DNA of 64,000 nt, from assembly GCA_036924085.1 (NCBI GenBank), contig JAVGWX010000003.1, positions 125,477,474 through 125,541,473 on the forward strand, in the 5' to 3' direction. Source of the stretch: Ariolimax columbianus. Lineage: Eukaryota; Mollusca; Gastropoda; Stylommatophora; Arionidae. Position numbers and translations under genes: made by a program. The notes beneath the pieces were generated by a model that saw only the letters and a list, made by a program, of their open reading frames with translations, was not told the DNA's origin and made no database searches. Position 1 is the first letter of the stretch, and every line of letters begins with the position of its first letter. Shown piece by piece: positions 12,801-27,800 of the stretch.

Positions 12801-15800
12801 TATGCCTGATTGAATATCCAGATTTTAGAGACAGACAGATAGCAAATCAAAAGCTTGACTGTCCACGTTAACATATGTTTACCAAATTATAATAAAGCTA
12901 AAGGTAGTCCAAAAGCAGATGCTGTAATCTGTTATATAGTGTTAGAGACTTCACTGTACTAGGTTTCAGCATTTTCCGAGACGGGACGACCAATTCCCTT
13001 CTTCAGTGTATTACCTTCTCCTTATAGGTGTGCAGAATTAAGCGTGTTGAGACCCAAGAATTAAATCCAGTCCCTTTGTCGAGTACAATAAACATTCTGA
13101 ATAATGTAGGTCACATTCTAACTTACCTCAATAGGTCTAAGAGACTTTTTGACTGATGATGTCAATATCTATAATCAAGAAACAAAAACATTTTTATACA
13201 CTTATACAATACTTTTTGTGGTAATACATTCTAAATACATGATTTAACCTAACAGAAGTTAGTTACATTAGCAAAATAGTATAAAAATACAGAGATTCAA
13301 TGAACAAGTTATCAAATTTATAACTGCAAACGAGACTTCAAGTTTCAAACTGTAGCATTATGAATATTTTCTTTTAAAGCTGTCATGCCGAATTAAGTGC
13401 AAGAATCTGTGAGTGAAAACACACTTTATTAGTTTATGTGAGTACCTTTTTCTTCTCCATAAAAAGGGTAGCTTTGCCCTACCCCTTGCAAATTTTAAGT
13501 ACCCTATTTAAAGATAGGTTGTGTGGTGTTGAAGTGGCAGTTTCTGTAGCTATTTCACTCACAAATCTAAGCAATGAAAAAAAATGTATAGCAGAGAAGT
13601 AAACTAGTTTGTTTTTTTTGTTGCTTTCGACTTATTTCTCTAATCCCCTAGGTGGTGTGTGTTGCACTGTGGTTTTTATTTTGCGCCTGTCAGCCGAGTG
13701 CATCCGACTTCAGCATGCATTTTATGTAAGGGTCTGCTTCCTTCTGCATTTTCTAAGGGTTTGCTTCCCCGGGGATCGAACCCAGCACCTTCGATTTGTG
13801 AGCCGTGCTACTTAACCACGCCGTCCCCTGTAAACTAGTTTGCCTCTCGAGAAACAAAAGCATGGAAAGGTGGGGCTTCAAATCCGGCAAGTTTTAAGCA
13901 TTTAGTTATATTTGGGATTGAAGAAAAACTCACAGATCCCGCCTTATGCAGTAAAAGAACCCTTAGCAGTTGAAAATCGATACAGTAGACTTGATGCCCT
14001 GGCAAAAGTCTTTAAAAAAAAGTAAAATTTCAACCCAATATGCAAACTACCATCCCCCAGTCCTATTAAGCAGCAGGACATAAATATTGCAAAATAAAGA
14101 ATGTACTATAGTTAGCCTTTGGCTACCCGACAGCAGGCCTAACCTGCCTGTTTGAATATCAGAATTCCCATATTCCAAGAACATACAATACAACAATTTT
14201 CATATCTGTTTAATCGTCTAAACAATTGCACAGAAAAAGATTTGTGACAAACTACATAATGTAAACTGATAAATATACTCCTTGTACGGATGAAGCAATA
14301 AAACAAACAAAAACAGAGAGAAGGAAAAAAAATGGTACACATATTGCCCAATTTCCTGTAGGGAGGAAGTGCATCATTATGAAATAGTTGAGCCATCTGC
14401 ACATTCTATGCAATTTCTTCATGTTCCAAGAGTGTTCTATCCCAGGCAATACTACCAGTTATCTCTGATGACATGTTATCAGCATGGAAGAGGTCCCATC
14501 ATCATCTGTCACACACAAGAGTCCACTCAACCAATGTTATTAGACAGAAAGGTGTGGGTGTTATCAATCAATCACAGCCTCTCTGTGCATAGGCCTTTGA
14601 CATCATCCCGGCAGCCTGCACGGTCCTGGGCCGTTCTTTCTGTCTCTCTCCAGGTGTAATCATTTAACCTTCACGATGCTGATTAATTTTTGCAAAAATG
14701 TTAGCAACTTTATATTTTGCTATGGTAGTTGACTTTCAAAGCTTTTAACTTTTCTGCTTGTTGGTCAACAAATATGATTTTCTTGTGTGTAGAGACACAA
14801 TTGAATAAAAAAAACGTTGGTGTTATTGTTTTTGTTGTGTGTTTGTTATGAGAAACAAGATGAAGGTGAAAATTTATTGGGAAAAAAATATTTGGACTCG
14901 ACAGCTAGGCCTAGTCCCTCCAATAGAAATCCATGGAAACCACAACATTTGATACTGTGTTTTTAATATCAACACAACTATTAGTTTCCAATTCAAACGT
15001 AGTTTTTACATATAAACAGGTCTACCCAATAAAAATCTTTCCCACCAACCTACTTTGTCTTTCTAAAAAACAAAATCGACCTGCGTAATATGATAAATCG
15101 TTTAAAATCCATTTGTAATCTAACATACAATACTTTTACCAGCCAGAAAACCTGTGTAGATGGACGTGACGTATTCAGCATTTAAAAAAATGGCTACGGG
15201 TAGGATCTCCATCAAAAATTTTTAAATTTCTTCTTCAATTTCCAATTTGTAGACCAAGTGTCTCAAAATTGGTTTGGCAATAGCTCGCAAAAGGTTAGTC
15301 TTAGTTCCTTCTCAAATTCTCTTCTCCATGTGTATTTTTTGATCTACCTATCTCTCTCTTCCCTTGAGGATTCCCTATAAAAAAAACTTGTCTGGCTATA
15401 TTGGACTATGCCTTCCACAGCATATGTCCTATCCAACCAAATTTTATTTGCTGAATTTGTTGCTCCAGTGGATGTTGTTGGATCCTTTCACACAGGTCTT
15501 CATTCCTCACTATGTCCTGCCATTTTATGCCCATTATCCTTCATAGGTCTCTGTTAACAAAGGACTGGAGTCTTTCTTGTATGGCCTTGGTCAATCTTCA
15601 TGTCTCAGCTCCATACAGTAACACTAGATTTCCATATGTTGTTTAACCTTTAGCACGCTAATGTCTGCATGGCCGGATAATTAAAACTGCTCCACGTCTA
15701 CCTGAAGTCTGTGTAAACAGCCATGCGATAGGATTATTTGCCGATTGCCATAACAAAATTATTCTAGAGCATTGCCGTGTGATTACACCGGTTGAAACAC

Positions 15801-18800
15801 TGCCATTTTGAAATTAAATATAGGGATGCCATCATTGCAGATGTAAACAACCAAAATGGCCAGTATAGTAAGTTTGAAAGTGATTTTGAGACAATGTGTT
15901 TTCTTTTTCGGGACAACTTGCGGATTATTGCCTTATTGCAGGTAATAAATGTAAGTTGTTGCGATATATTTTTTGGAGCTAGATCAGTTTAATTTGTTTA
16001 TTTTGCATATTAACTACATTTGTAAGGGAAAATAGCAGATTTGACGATTTTCACATTCTGACGGTACCGATTCCCACGAAATCAGCAAAATTGAAATGTT
16101 GCCATTTTAAAAAATTTCCACATTCATCTTCTTGTATCTCATAAACTAACACACACATCAAAAACAATAACACCAAGTAGTTCTTAATTTATTTATGTCT
16201 CTACACACAAACAAATCATATTTATACAACAACAAACAAAAATACAGATTTTCAAAGTGAACAATCTACAAAAATAATTCAGCTGCTGTGGGCACTTCCG
16301 TACTTTTATTCTTCAGTGGGGTAAAGGTTAATGTCATGAATGCCTCTTGGATTTCAAATTCTGATCCTTACATCTACCCCTTCTAATGTGTCTATTGTAT
16401 TGTCCAAATAGGCAAAGGTATAAACTTTTTCCAACTTCTCTCCCTCCAGCATGATTGATTCTTTACTGTGTTGAGGTTTTCTTCTTTTTGATATTCAGTC
16501 CCAATTTGGCAGCTGATTGTTCTTTCACCCTATCAATTTAATATGATGTGGTATGAATAAATGAAAAAAGGCAAACCTCAGAATCAGCAAACAAAGATGT
16601 CGAGGATGAAGGAGTGTGCTGAGAGCTACCCTGACGCTTCCTACACTTCTTGGCTGCAATTGTAGGTGTTGCATCAATTTCCAGGTGGCCTGTTGTATCC
16701 AGATCTTCAATTAACTCAACCCGATTTAAAACACTGCTGTCTGGAGTAGCCATCTTGGGTGGAGATGACATCCCCTTTACATGGAAATAAACAGAACTCA
16801 TGTGTGTTGAATATTGTCAACCTCTTATTACATGAAATTGTTGAATTTAAAAAAAAAAAGAATTAACATGTATTATACAGAACTTCTATAATAATTTTGA
16901 AATCTGTTATGTTGTTGAATGTCCACAATGAGTTAGGATTACTCTTTTGTGCGCCCTTAAAAGGACATTTAGCGACGGGTTCATGTAGCTTTCACATCCC
17001 GAGCGTGCTGGTCGTGCTATGCTTGACTTCATCTGAGTGGACACCACTACTATGGGGATCACATCGATTCCTCGCCTTGTTAGCTACGATGCCATGAAAA
17101 ACTAGGGGAAATCAAGGTGAGAGTCTCGACCAGTATATGTCTAATCAGTATGTTTTGCTTGACTAGACAGTCTTCCTCCCCATAAATCTTTTATAAATTT
17201 TAGTAGTACGGAGACCTTTGTATTCTTCATTACATTCTGGCAATAGCTTGATGGGCCTCTGTTCATGAATCACTGACTTACAGTAATCATAAAGCTGCTT
17301 ATTTATGACATTCACAAGTGGTGAACAAAATTTAATAATCATAAGAGTATTCTGCAATAATTCTCACTGAACTATTACTTTAACAGCAGCCTATTTATAG
17401 ATAACTCTGAGACTATGACGTGCACTTTTTTTGATTTAAGTGAGGAAGAGTTGCGATGGTCATTAACCTCACTCTCGTCCTCAACCATCTGGGTTCAGAT
17501 TCTAGTGTGACCTACGAAGAGTCCAAAAGGTATATTAGGGCCAGATACATGGCCAAATGGGAAACAGAGCATACTGGCTACACAAAAAATGATGCCTATT
17601 ACCAGTTGAACAGAAGTGGTCTTCAGACTCCGCACAGGCCACAACAGACTGAGGTACCATCTATTCAATAAACTGAAGATAGGTGGCACTGACGAATGCA
17701 CCTGTGGTACAGGGAAAATGACCAATGAACATCTGCTGCAAAATTCCCCGACATACGAGGACCAGAGAAAGCACATGTGGCCATCACCAGTGCCAACACT
17801 AGACAAGCTCTATGGCAGTGTCGACAGCTGCTTTCTTCAAACAAATTCAAGTTGACGCCTGACAGCGTAAGAAGAAGAAGAACCGTCTGGGTTCAGCAAC
17901 AAGACTTGGTCATGATGGCTGAAAACAGACCAGGATGCAGTGGATGATCATGGGTTTCTGAGTGTCTTGCCATGATCTGTGCGTTCCACGTACCTTTGCT
18001 GGAACTCACCATTCAATCTGTTGAACAGGCATATGGTTTCATTCGCATAGTTAGTAGAGTTCAGGCTTCATATTCTCAGGTAGACAAGCCCTGATGAACT
18101 TGTCAGAAACTACCCCTTTTCTGAGTATCTGTAGCATGATGGTTAGAGCAGTTGCTTCCCATAATACAAGTAGAAGCTTTAATACCTGGTCTTAACATGC
18201 TCCAGTCTACCCGGCCGTATGTCGGTTCCTGGGTTAATGTTATGGAAGAAAGGCAGTGTGGAAGGGAACTGGTCAGCCCACCTAAAAAAAATAAAGATCT
18301 AGTCAAATGAAGTCTCGGACACTCTATCCCAGACAGGTGTCTGCTATAGGCCCACCATTATCATTTTACCACCTGTTTTTATGATCTTAGAGATAATCAT
18401 CATTTTCTCATGCTGTAACTAATCTGAACACTGGACAGAACTAGCTTTCCCCCTCTGTCAAATATCCAGAAGATTTTATATTATATAGAGAATTTAACAA
18501 AGCCACTTTTTTTTTCATAACAAATAAAAATTCCTATTTTGAACTCTTTCATTATCTAATTTGCTGTATAATGTCAAAATGATAAATAAAATCTACCACT
18601 GTGTATATGTACGACATCATTCCTTGTTCCTCTTGGAAAACAGAACCGCAACTGTCATCCATCATTGAATTTTCATTTTAACTTCAGATCCCACAATAAG
18701 GCTCCAGGTCCTCAAATTTATTTTTCTACTTTTCTTTGCGAGATATACTGCCTTCCAACTCCTCGCCTCCCTATGTGGGTTCTTCTCCGGCATTCATTTT

Positions 18801-21800
18801 GAAAAGGACGTTCCTATATTTGCACTTTGTAGCCCGTCACATCCGTTTTCAGTAAGGCCTTACCGAGTAACAGGTTTACCTACCCTCTGCAAACCCTATT
18901 CTCTTTTAGCCAGACTACAATGGTAAAGCTGTTTCAAGGCCACCACTTCGAGGAATAGGGTTCTTGGTCAGCTGTGAATTGTTGTAACTGCACATATGTG
19001 AGCATGAAATTTGCAAGAGACATTGCTTGGTAGAGATATCCTGATCTTGAACATGATAAATGTTCGTTACAACAAAACTGTGACGCAGCAAATTTAACTG
19101 CTGATATTTTGTATAAAATAACGGATACAAAATAAAAGAAAGCAAGTTACTACTGGCTCAATCGCCTAATTGTATCTTGAGCACCGATTGGCAATGTGTG
19201 TAACTTACCTGTGCTCGTGCCAGCTGGATAGATAATGTGTTGTTTATTTTTCTCAAGTCATTGATCACAGAATCCTTGATGCTTGTTACAGTCCCAACAT
19301 TTTTTGCCAAATCAGCGTTGTCTTTTTTCAGATGTTCAATCTGTGTGTGAGGCAATACCATATTAGTTCAAACAGATATTTATAATGATAAAACAGAAAA
19401 TGTTTAAAATATCACCAACTGTGAAGAACTATGTAAAACCCTTTCACATTTCTTTGTTAGCTGCATCAATCACAGTGTATCTCATTCTATTAAATGAGTA
19501 ATTCCGAGCAACAGAGGTCTCAAACCAGTCAGGGTGAAAAGTTTAATGTTGAACATCCAGTTTCTATTTTTTTGTAGCTTAAAGTTTAAACAAGATGGGG
19601 TAGCTAGCCTCATTCCCAACTCTCCCGGGTCTCCTCTTATAATATGCATGACAGGTTACTATTCTTTGCTACCCTTTTAGGCCCTGGTAGCACTCAAGTA
19701 GAACAAATAAATAGTGATCTTCATCCCACAAGAAAAGAGCATTATTTCATTTTGGAAGAATTTGTCACTGAACAGGCATGCATGGTAAAGCAAAGATAGT
19801 AAAGTAAAGTAGAAATTCAGCAGAATTAACTGCTGGTTGAAAATGGAGTTATTGAAGACTCCATTGTACTAAGCCGCAGCCTGTGAAAGGTGCGTTGGCC
19901 AGTTCCCTTCCATGCTGTTTTTACTTTCCCTAACTCATGCGTCCGGTACCCATTTACAGCAGGGAGAAGAGGTCCCCGATTAAAATCATGACCCGAATTT
20001 TTTAGTCTCTGGACGTGATTCGAACATAGGCACGCTCGCTGTTACCACGTAAAAATAGCGAATTGCTCCCTATGAACTGAGCTAACCCGTCCTTCAAAGA
20101 AGAGATAACAAATTAAATAACTTTGATCCCTTTGAAAAATAAAGTGTCTGACACCATGAAGACCATAACTCTGAGATCTCTGGCATAGAGAAATAATCTC
20201 TAGGATATTTTGGGGGATGAAAATCTTCATGATTCTCTTCCCAGCGGTATAAAGTGTATAAAAAGTACAACCTGACTAGCATCATCATTATGAAGACTAG
20301 CATCTTTTTGTACAGGTACAGAAAATACAATATGTGTATATTGTTGGCTCAGCTAAAGGTGCCTTTACAAATGTGGAATAGTTATTAAATTTTAAAATAA
20401 AGTTAATGGTTGGGACGCACATCAAGTCTGGACCCCCCAAAGGGCAAGAGAAGTATAGGGTGCCTAGGGAACACTTAGGGATAGGAAATAGTCGTAAACA
20501 TGACAGAAGCAGGTCTCTGTCAGTGAAAGAAATGGTTCAATAAGGGTTGTAAAAAGGTGATTGAATGATAATTGTCGCATGAAATACTCAAGTTCAACAA
20601 CAGTCGAATAACAAGTTCAAATCAGAAGCAATGACTACAAGACAAGCAGCAGAAATAATTATTCAATGTAAAGCTTAAGCGAAGAAGGTACATAGTCTGC
20701 TTAGGTGACAAGTGGCGGTCACATCAACTGTCCATGATCACAATGTAGCAAAGAAACAGGTAGTTATCCTCACATATACTTCCTTATTGAATAGTTGAAT
20801 CAACAGACACACTTAAACATATAGCCCATGGCTTTTAAAAAGAGCACAATTCACTACAGACAATGACGCAGACAGGCTTGCCAAGCAAGGATCGGATTAG
20901 CTGTCAAGTGATACATGACAACATACAGGAATACCTTGCTCATGTTCTGGTTTGTAGATCTGAGCTCAAACATAAATAAAATATCGTTGAACAGTAACCT
21001 TTAGCGCACTACAGTCAAGTGCTAGCCGACCAACTAGGCCTATAAAAATGGTGTGCGGAAAAAAAAAAAAATTTTTTAATTCTGAATACGTCATCCATCT
21101 ATCCATGACATTTTGCCGATAAAGTATCGTAAGTTCGATTACAAATGGCTTTTCAACAATTTTAATTTTGTATATACCGTTTGGAGCAAGCCGACTTTTT
21201 GCGAAAGGTGAAGTAGGTTGTTGGGAAAGATCTTTATCGAGTAGATCTGTTTATTTTGTTTGTTTAGATGAAAGAACTACATTTGAATTGGAAACTAACA
21301 GTTGTGTAGATATTGTAAACACAGTATCGATATGTTGTTGTGGTTTCCATGGATTTCTATCAAAGCGTCTAGGCCTAGTGGCCGAGGTCAAATTTTTTTC
21401 TTAAATTTGTATAACCTTATCTTTTTGTAACTCAAAAACTAACAAACACACAACAAAAACATTAACACCCACAAGTTCTTTACTAAATTGTGTTTCTACA
21501 CACAAGAAAATAATATTTATTGACAAACAAACAGAAAAGTTACAAATTTTGAAAGTCAACGATCATAGCGAGAAATAAATGTAATTTATTTGGGGGAAAA
21601 AAAAATTTTTGTGACGTCAGGGCGTGCTAAAGGTTAAAGCTTAGCCTTCACTTGCATTTGCGTTTAGGTTACCGAAAAAAAGTTAATCTATTAATGTTAT
21701 TTATGTGCAAGTGCAAGGATCACAAACATAAAAGATTCAATGTAGACAATTGTTAAAAGTAATGCTCACTGAACAACAACTATTGAATGACTGAACAAAA

Positions 21801-24800
21801 AAGATAATGCATGATTGGTTGAAGTGTGTGTGCCTTTTGGCTAATACAATCAGACATTGAACGTAAGCAGAATACAAAGTACAAAATGGCTATAATTGAA
21901 ATTGAACATAAAAGGAAATGGACAAGTCAAACGGACGTTTAAGTCAAGGTATTCCTGATAAGTCACGATATTGCTGACAACTCATGGTATTGACGATATG
22001 TCAGGTGTATGTAATTCAAGGTATTGTTGATAAGTCAAATGGATGCTAGTTAAGGTACTGCTGTATGGAGGCAAATGTGTAAAACCTAAAAGCTCATCTT
22101 GTGGGATGAAACCCGACCAGGTCATTTTAAAGATTACACCTTTCATCGGCTATTTAGGTGAGATCAAGTAACCATCTTCAGGTTACTCACTGGGTACAAC
22201 AGATTGAAGTACCATCTACAAAATAATTTGGGATTGGTACAACAGTGTAGCAACTGCGCCCTGTCAACCACACACTTGTCAAACCTTTTCTAACTTAACG
22301 TCTTTATACTGGTTTAGAAGACTCTGCCGAGTCTGTATACAACAAGTTTCATTTACATTTCCTTACCTTAAATGATATGAGCATCCAATCTATTCTTAAA
22401 TGCATTAATTGTCCTTGCCTCCACTAATTGCTACATGACGACTCTGTAGGCTACAAGTGTTTGACTAGTAGGATACAATACTACTCTGTAGGTTACATGT
22501 CTACTCTGTAGGATACAAGTGTTTAACTAGTAGGGTACATGACTACTCTGTAGGGTACATGACTACTCTGTAGGGTACATGACTACTCTGTAGGGTACAT
22601 GACTACTCTGTAAAGTACATGACTACTCTGTAGGGTACATGACTACTCTGATGTTTATTTAACAGACATTTATAAAAGGTTTTGAATAATTTTGAATAAT
22701 AATATATATATATATATATATATATATTATGAGGGGCTTTCAAATCAAACCGGGACTTTTTGTTCTAGTTTTACTAGGAAGGGTTATTGCGTGCTGGAAC
22801 TATTATCATTAGTTATGAGCACATCTGTCCTATTACTTGGTGGCCCACTTACCATAGGCCAGTCACGTGGCAGATAAATACAAATTATGCACAAGGCTGT
22901 TAGTGCTTGCATGGAACAGCATATTGTGATGAAGTTTCTTGTGAAAGAAGTTGTCAAACCTGCAGAAAATTCCTACCCTGTGGTGCCACTATCAACAGTG
23001 AACAGTATATGCGCATTATGAGTGATGTGCATAACAGTCTGCGGAAAAATGGCCTGGTATGATCACAAAAGGCGTGCTGTTCCGCCAAGATAGCGCTCGA
23101 CCTCATGCAGCTTCCCGCACTATGTGTCATCTGCAGCAAATCAGCTGGAAGGTAATGCCACATCCACCTTATAGCTCATACCTCGTTTAAGGCAATTTCC
23201 ACCTGTTTGGACCCCTAAAAGAATTGATGAGGTAAATGGCATTTTCAGTGCTTGAAAAAAAAAGAAGAAAAACAATTCCTTACAAAAAAGCACTGGTTTG
23301 ACTTGAACGCCCCTCGTATATTAATTATCTTTTTCCTTGGCACAACTTATTTCTGTCAACATGATCAAACCAGCAAAATCTTACCTCTTGAATCAAATTT
23401 TTATTTTCCTGCTGTCTTTTATTTATCAGTTGTTCAAGCTTGCTCACACATTCATCTTTTTCCTGCTTCCAATTCTGTATTAAATCAGAAGAAGTACATG
23501 AAATACATGGCAAACTTTGCAGTCTCACTATTAGTTGCTATCTATACCTGTGTGTTTCAGCTCATACTTTATCCTCATTCCAATGTAGTTGGATTTATTT
23601 CTGCTGTGGAATGTTTCACTCAAGTTCTCTTTCCAATTTATATCAGACCACAGTTTCATCTATTTCTTCTATCTATATAGAATATACTTTATTTTCATCT
23701 ATTCTTACCATCTGAAATTTATTAAGACTTCTGGAATGCCGGTTTAACAATGCAATAAGATTTCTATAATAATGATTATAATCACAATAAACAATACATG
23801 AAATTCATAATTTATATTAAGATTGAATGTATCTTAAAATTAAACTGATGGGTATATAAACTAACCACAGCATGATTCAATCTACCTAATTCTAAATGGA
23901 TACCTGATTTAGTTACCGCAAAGCAAAACAACTTATTTAAGGGAACTGGTCATACCACCTCACAAAAATGAAGAGCTGGAATATTAAAGTATCTTACTCT
24001 TCATCCTCACTGACAATATCTGATCATCTTTGTGTTAGTCAAATGTAATATATCAATGACACTGTGACAACGAGGGGAAACGGAAGAGTTAATAAATATT
24101 TAAACATATTGTTAACAGCATGCAGCTGCTAAATTTGAAATAAATTGTGTAAAATACATGAAAGTGATGGAAGCTATCATATCAACCTTTGTACCTCTAT
24201 TTCCTCTCTATTTCTTTTATTAATCCTGTCCTGCTTCTTGAGTTCCTTTTCTTGACTCTGCAAGAGAACAGTAAATTATATAAGTGAAAAAAAAAAAAAC
24301 ATGCTTATAAGATGAAATTCTATTGGTTTATCTCTTCCGAAATAATTTATTTTAATAGATTAACAAGACTGCTAAAATTATTCTAGGGATTCTTGTTCCG
24401 CAGAGAATATGTTGCAAAAATGGGACTGTGTGGCTAAAACATCAGGTCTTGGCTGTGTAATTAGCGGAGCGGCATAGATGGCACCTGACAGACTGCGGGT
24501 CTACCTTTCTATAATTTACATTTCCATCACCACAATCCCAAAAATAGGCGATCAAATATTCCAGGGATTACCAACCTAACAGTTGGTAACAGATACTGAA
24601 ATTGGCTTGGCAAGTCACCAGCGGATATTCGCTCGCCAGAAAATATGAAACAAAGGTCACACCTCCCCGTGATATCTAATGACTCAAGTGGACTAAGATA
24701 AGTGAGACTGCTCTACTAATTCATAAAAATGGGAAATGTGTTCAAGAAGCTAGAAAAATTGACAGAATACACCTGGGGCGAGCAACCTAACTGGTTAAAC

Positions 24801-27800
24801 TACATTAATAGTGCAATCATTGGTTGCTCAATATTTTTTTTTTTAAATTATTTATTCACAAAGTATTTTGTTTTACAGATGACATCGATGAGTTGGCAGT
24901 CACAGAAGCAGAACTCCAGAAATGGGTCAGAAGGCTCGATGAAACAGCTCTTGACTACGATATGGATTTAAACGCTGGAAAGACAAAATTAATGACCAAC
25001 AACACCGAGGACTTCAACAGTAGGATAAAAGCTAATGGCCAGAAACTCGAAGTGGTCGACTATTTTGAATATTTGGGTTCGATTGTGAGTTGCACAGCTT
25101 AACAAAATATTGCAAAATAAACGGTTAGCACTATGCACGAAGATCAGATTTATGTGTACATTGGTCCTGTCAATATTCCTCTATGCGTGTAAGGCAAGGA
25201 CAATTACAGCTGATCTTCAGCGAAGGATACAGGCCTTAGAGATGAGATGTTTCCTGAGACTTCTAAGCGTCACGCACAAAGATCGAGTTACAAATGAGGA
25301 AATGCAAGAAAGAATTACAATAACACCTTTCGAAGACCTCTTGGCAACTGTCAAAAGAAGGAAACTCACTTGGTACGGTCACATATCGAGATCAAATGTC
25401 TTGTAAATACGATCCTGCACGGAAAAGCGCAAGGCAGACGACGCAAAATAAAAACATGGTGCAGCGCACACTGTCTTGAGGAATGTAGAAATAAGGCAGG
25501 AAAAAATATTTTTAAATGTGAAAACCAGATGACCATTACATAAACTACATAACATGCATAATTGCAGAAGTCTCTAGGATTACATTAAAGTCTGTTAACA
25601 GCTTGAAACTACTAAGAGACTTTGTTCACCAGTAGAATGGAGCAATCATAAGGATATGGAGTGGAGGAGCATTTGCACGAAGATTTATTTAACACAAAAT
25701 CTGAGGTTCATCATGGCTATCTCATATCACCTTTTCTAGTACTGCTGGCAGTTGATTGGATTATGAAAGAAACTAGCCTAAGAGAGAAATGTAACCTAGT
25801 GGACGTTATTTAAATAGCTAAAAGATCTGGACTTTGCAGGCGACACAAAATGAAAAAGACACCAATTCAAAATTAAAAGATTACAGCTTTCCTTGGCCTG
25901 CAGTATTTTGGCAAAGTTACAAACAAAATATTAAGGGAGAGAACAAGATAAAGACAAATGGAACAGAAAATCTTAGAAAGGTGGCGACAATGGATAGGCT
26001 GCACATTGCAAACACACTAGGTCAGTATCATCAAACAATCTATGTCATAGTACCCCAAGGAAAAGAAAAGAGACAAAAGAAGAGCAAAGGAAATATGGAG
26101 AGGAGACACGAGGAGGATAGCAAAAGAAATGCGGGTAAGCCAGAAAGAACTGCAAAAAATAGTAGACATGACTGCTTGATGGCATATGCACCCCAAGAAT
26201 ATTTATATAGATTTTCTCATTTGTCCCAGCAAAATGCACACAAAGTTGTACATACCACTAGTTTTCCTGTTGTCTCACTTAGTGTCTCATTAAGTCTATC
26301 CATCTCATTCTGTTTACCTGTAGAATAAAGTTTTCATGAAATCTAAATATTGTGCTTAATTCAGATACATATATCATTTATGAGACTAATAATTTTTTTC
26401 TTCAAATTACAGCGCCTACAAGAACAAGAAGGGAGGAAGGCTAACATCTGGTCAGGCAATATATACTGATCAGACATGTAGTCAGGATCAGGCAAACATA
26501 TTGGCCAAGACCCTCACCTCAGCTTCCTAGTAGCCCTCCCTGGAAACAAGACTGTTTTCATGGCAGCCTGGCTAACAAGGTGAAGGGTCAACATGATTCC
26601 CGTACTACTGAGTGACACATGGAGATAAAGCCAAGCATAGCACAACCGCCTGGAGGACACCGGTCTACCTTCATCAGCACACTCGGGATGTGGAGAAAGC
26701 TACTGTGACCCGCCACTTATTGTCATTTTTTAGGATGCACAAAAGAGTATATAATTAAAGGGACAGGTCAAGATTAGATACCAGAAAATATTTTGTATAT
26801 CAAGTAAATGTAAATGAAACTGGTTGTATACGGACTCATTAACCTTTAAGGCACTAATGTCCGCATAGGTGGACAAATAAAAATGCCATCATTGCCGTTG
26901 TAAACAACCAAAATGGCCGTAAAATTACTTTGAAAGCGATTTTGAAACGCAGTGTTTGCGTTTTCGGGACACCTTGCGAATTATTCCATTATTGCGGGTG
27001 ATAAAGGTAAGTTGTTCCAACATATTTTTGGGAGCTCGACCTGTTTAATTTGTTTATTTAGCAGTATTAACTACATTTGTAAGAGGAAGTAGCAGATTTG
27101 ACGATCTTGTAAGAAAAACTATCGCGTTCTGTGACGATTTTCACATTCCGATGGTCGCGATTCACCGCGAAATGGGCAAAATCGAAATGTGGGATTTTTT
27201 AATTTTCACATTCATCTTCTTGTATCTCATACACTAACACACACACATCAAAAACAATAACACCAAGTAGTTCTTTATTCATGTATGTCTCTACACACAC
27301 AAAAATTATATTTATACAACAACAAACAAAAGAAATACAGATTTTCAAAGAGAACAACCTAGAAAAATGTGATGTGCTGAAAAATAATTCAGTGGATGCG
27401 GGAACTTCCGTACTTTTATAATTCGGGCCCCTAAAGGTTAAATATATCTTGCAATAATTGTTCTCTACACCATATATCACTGCAACAATTTTTCTCATAA
27501 GAGTAGGCTGTAAGCCACTGCCCACGCAAAATTATTGAAATTCCTGCCCAATACAATCTACCTTTCTCCAGACCTAGTAAGCTTTAGGAAAAATCTTTGC
27601 AAAATAAAGAACATACTACAGATAGCCTTTGGCTACCTGACAGCAGGCATAACCTGCCTGTTTGAATACCAGATTTCCAAGCAAACTACTACTGCCGAAA
27701 ACTATTTCAATAAAATGTATAATTTTTTTCCCTATCAACTTTGATAACAAAATACTGAGACAGAGGAAATTAGAGCTAATGTTATTTTATGTTGTCCCCA

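Noticed and set aside
22437..22650. CRISPR-like array
   Set aside because: Units are directly adjacent with no spacers, and the context is a eukaryotic intron; it is a minisatellite.
23252..23715. A 142-codon plus-strand gene with hydrophobic stretches
   Set aside because: Overlaps exon 19 in antisense; hydrophobicity comes from reading AT-rich coiled-coil complement.
25834..26328. A 164-codon plus-strand gene, Lys-rich
   Set aside because: Matches the decayed C-terminal tail of a LINE reverse transcriptase and overlaps exon 17 in antisense.
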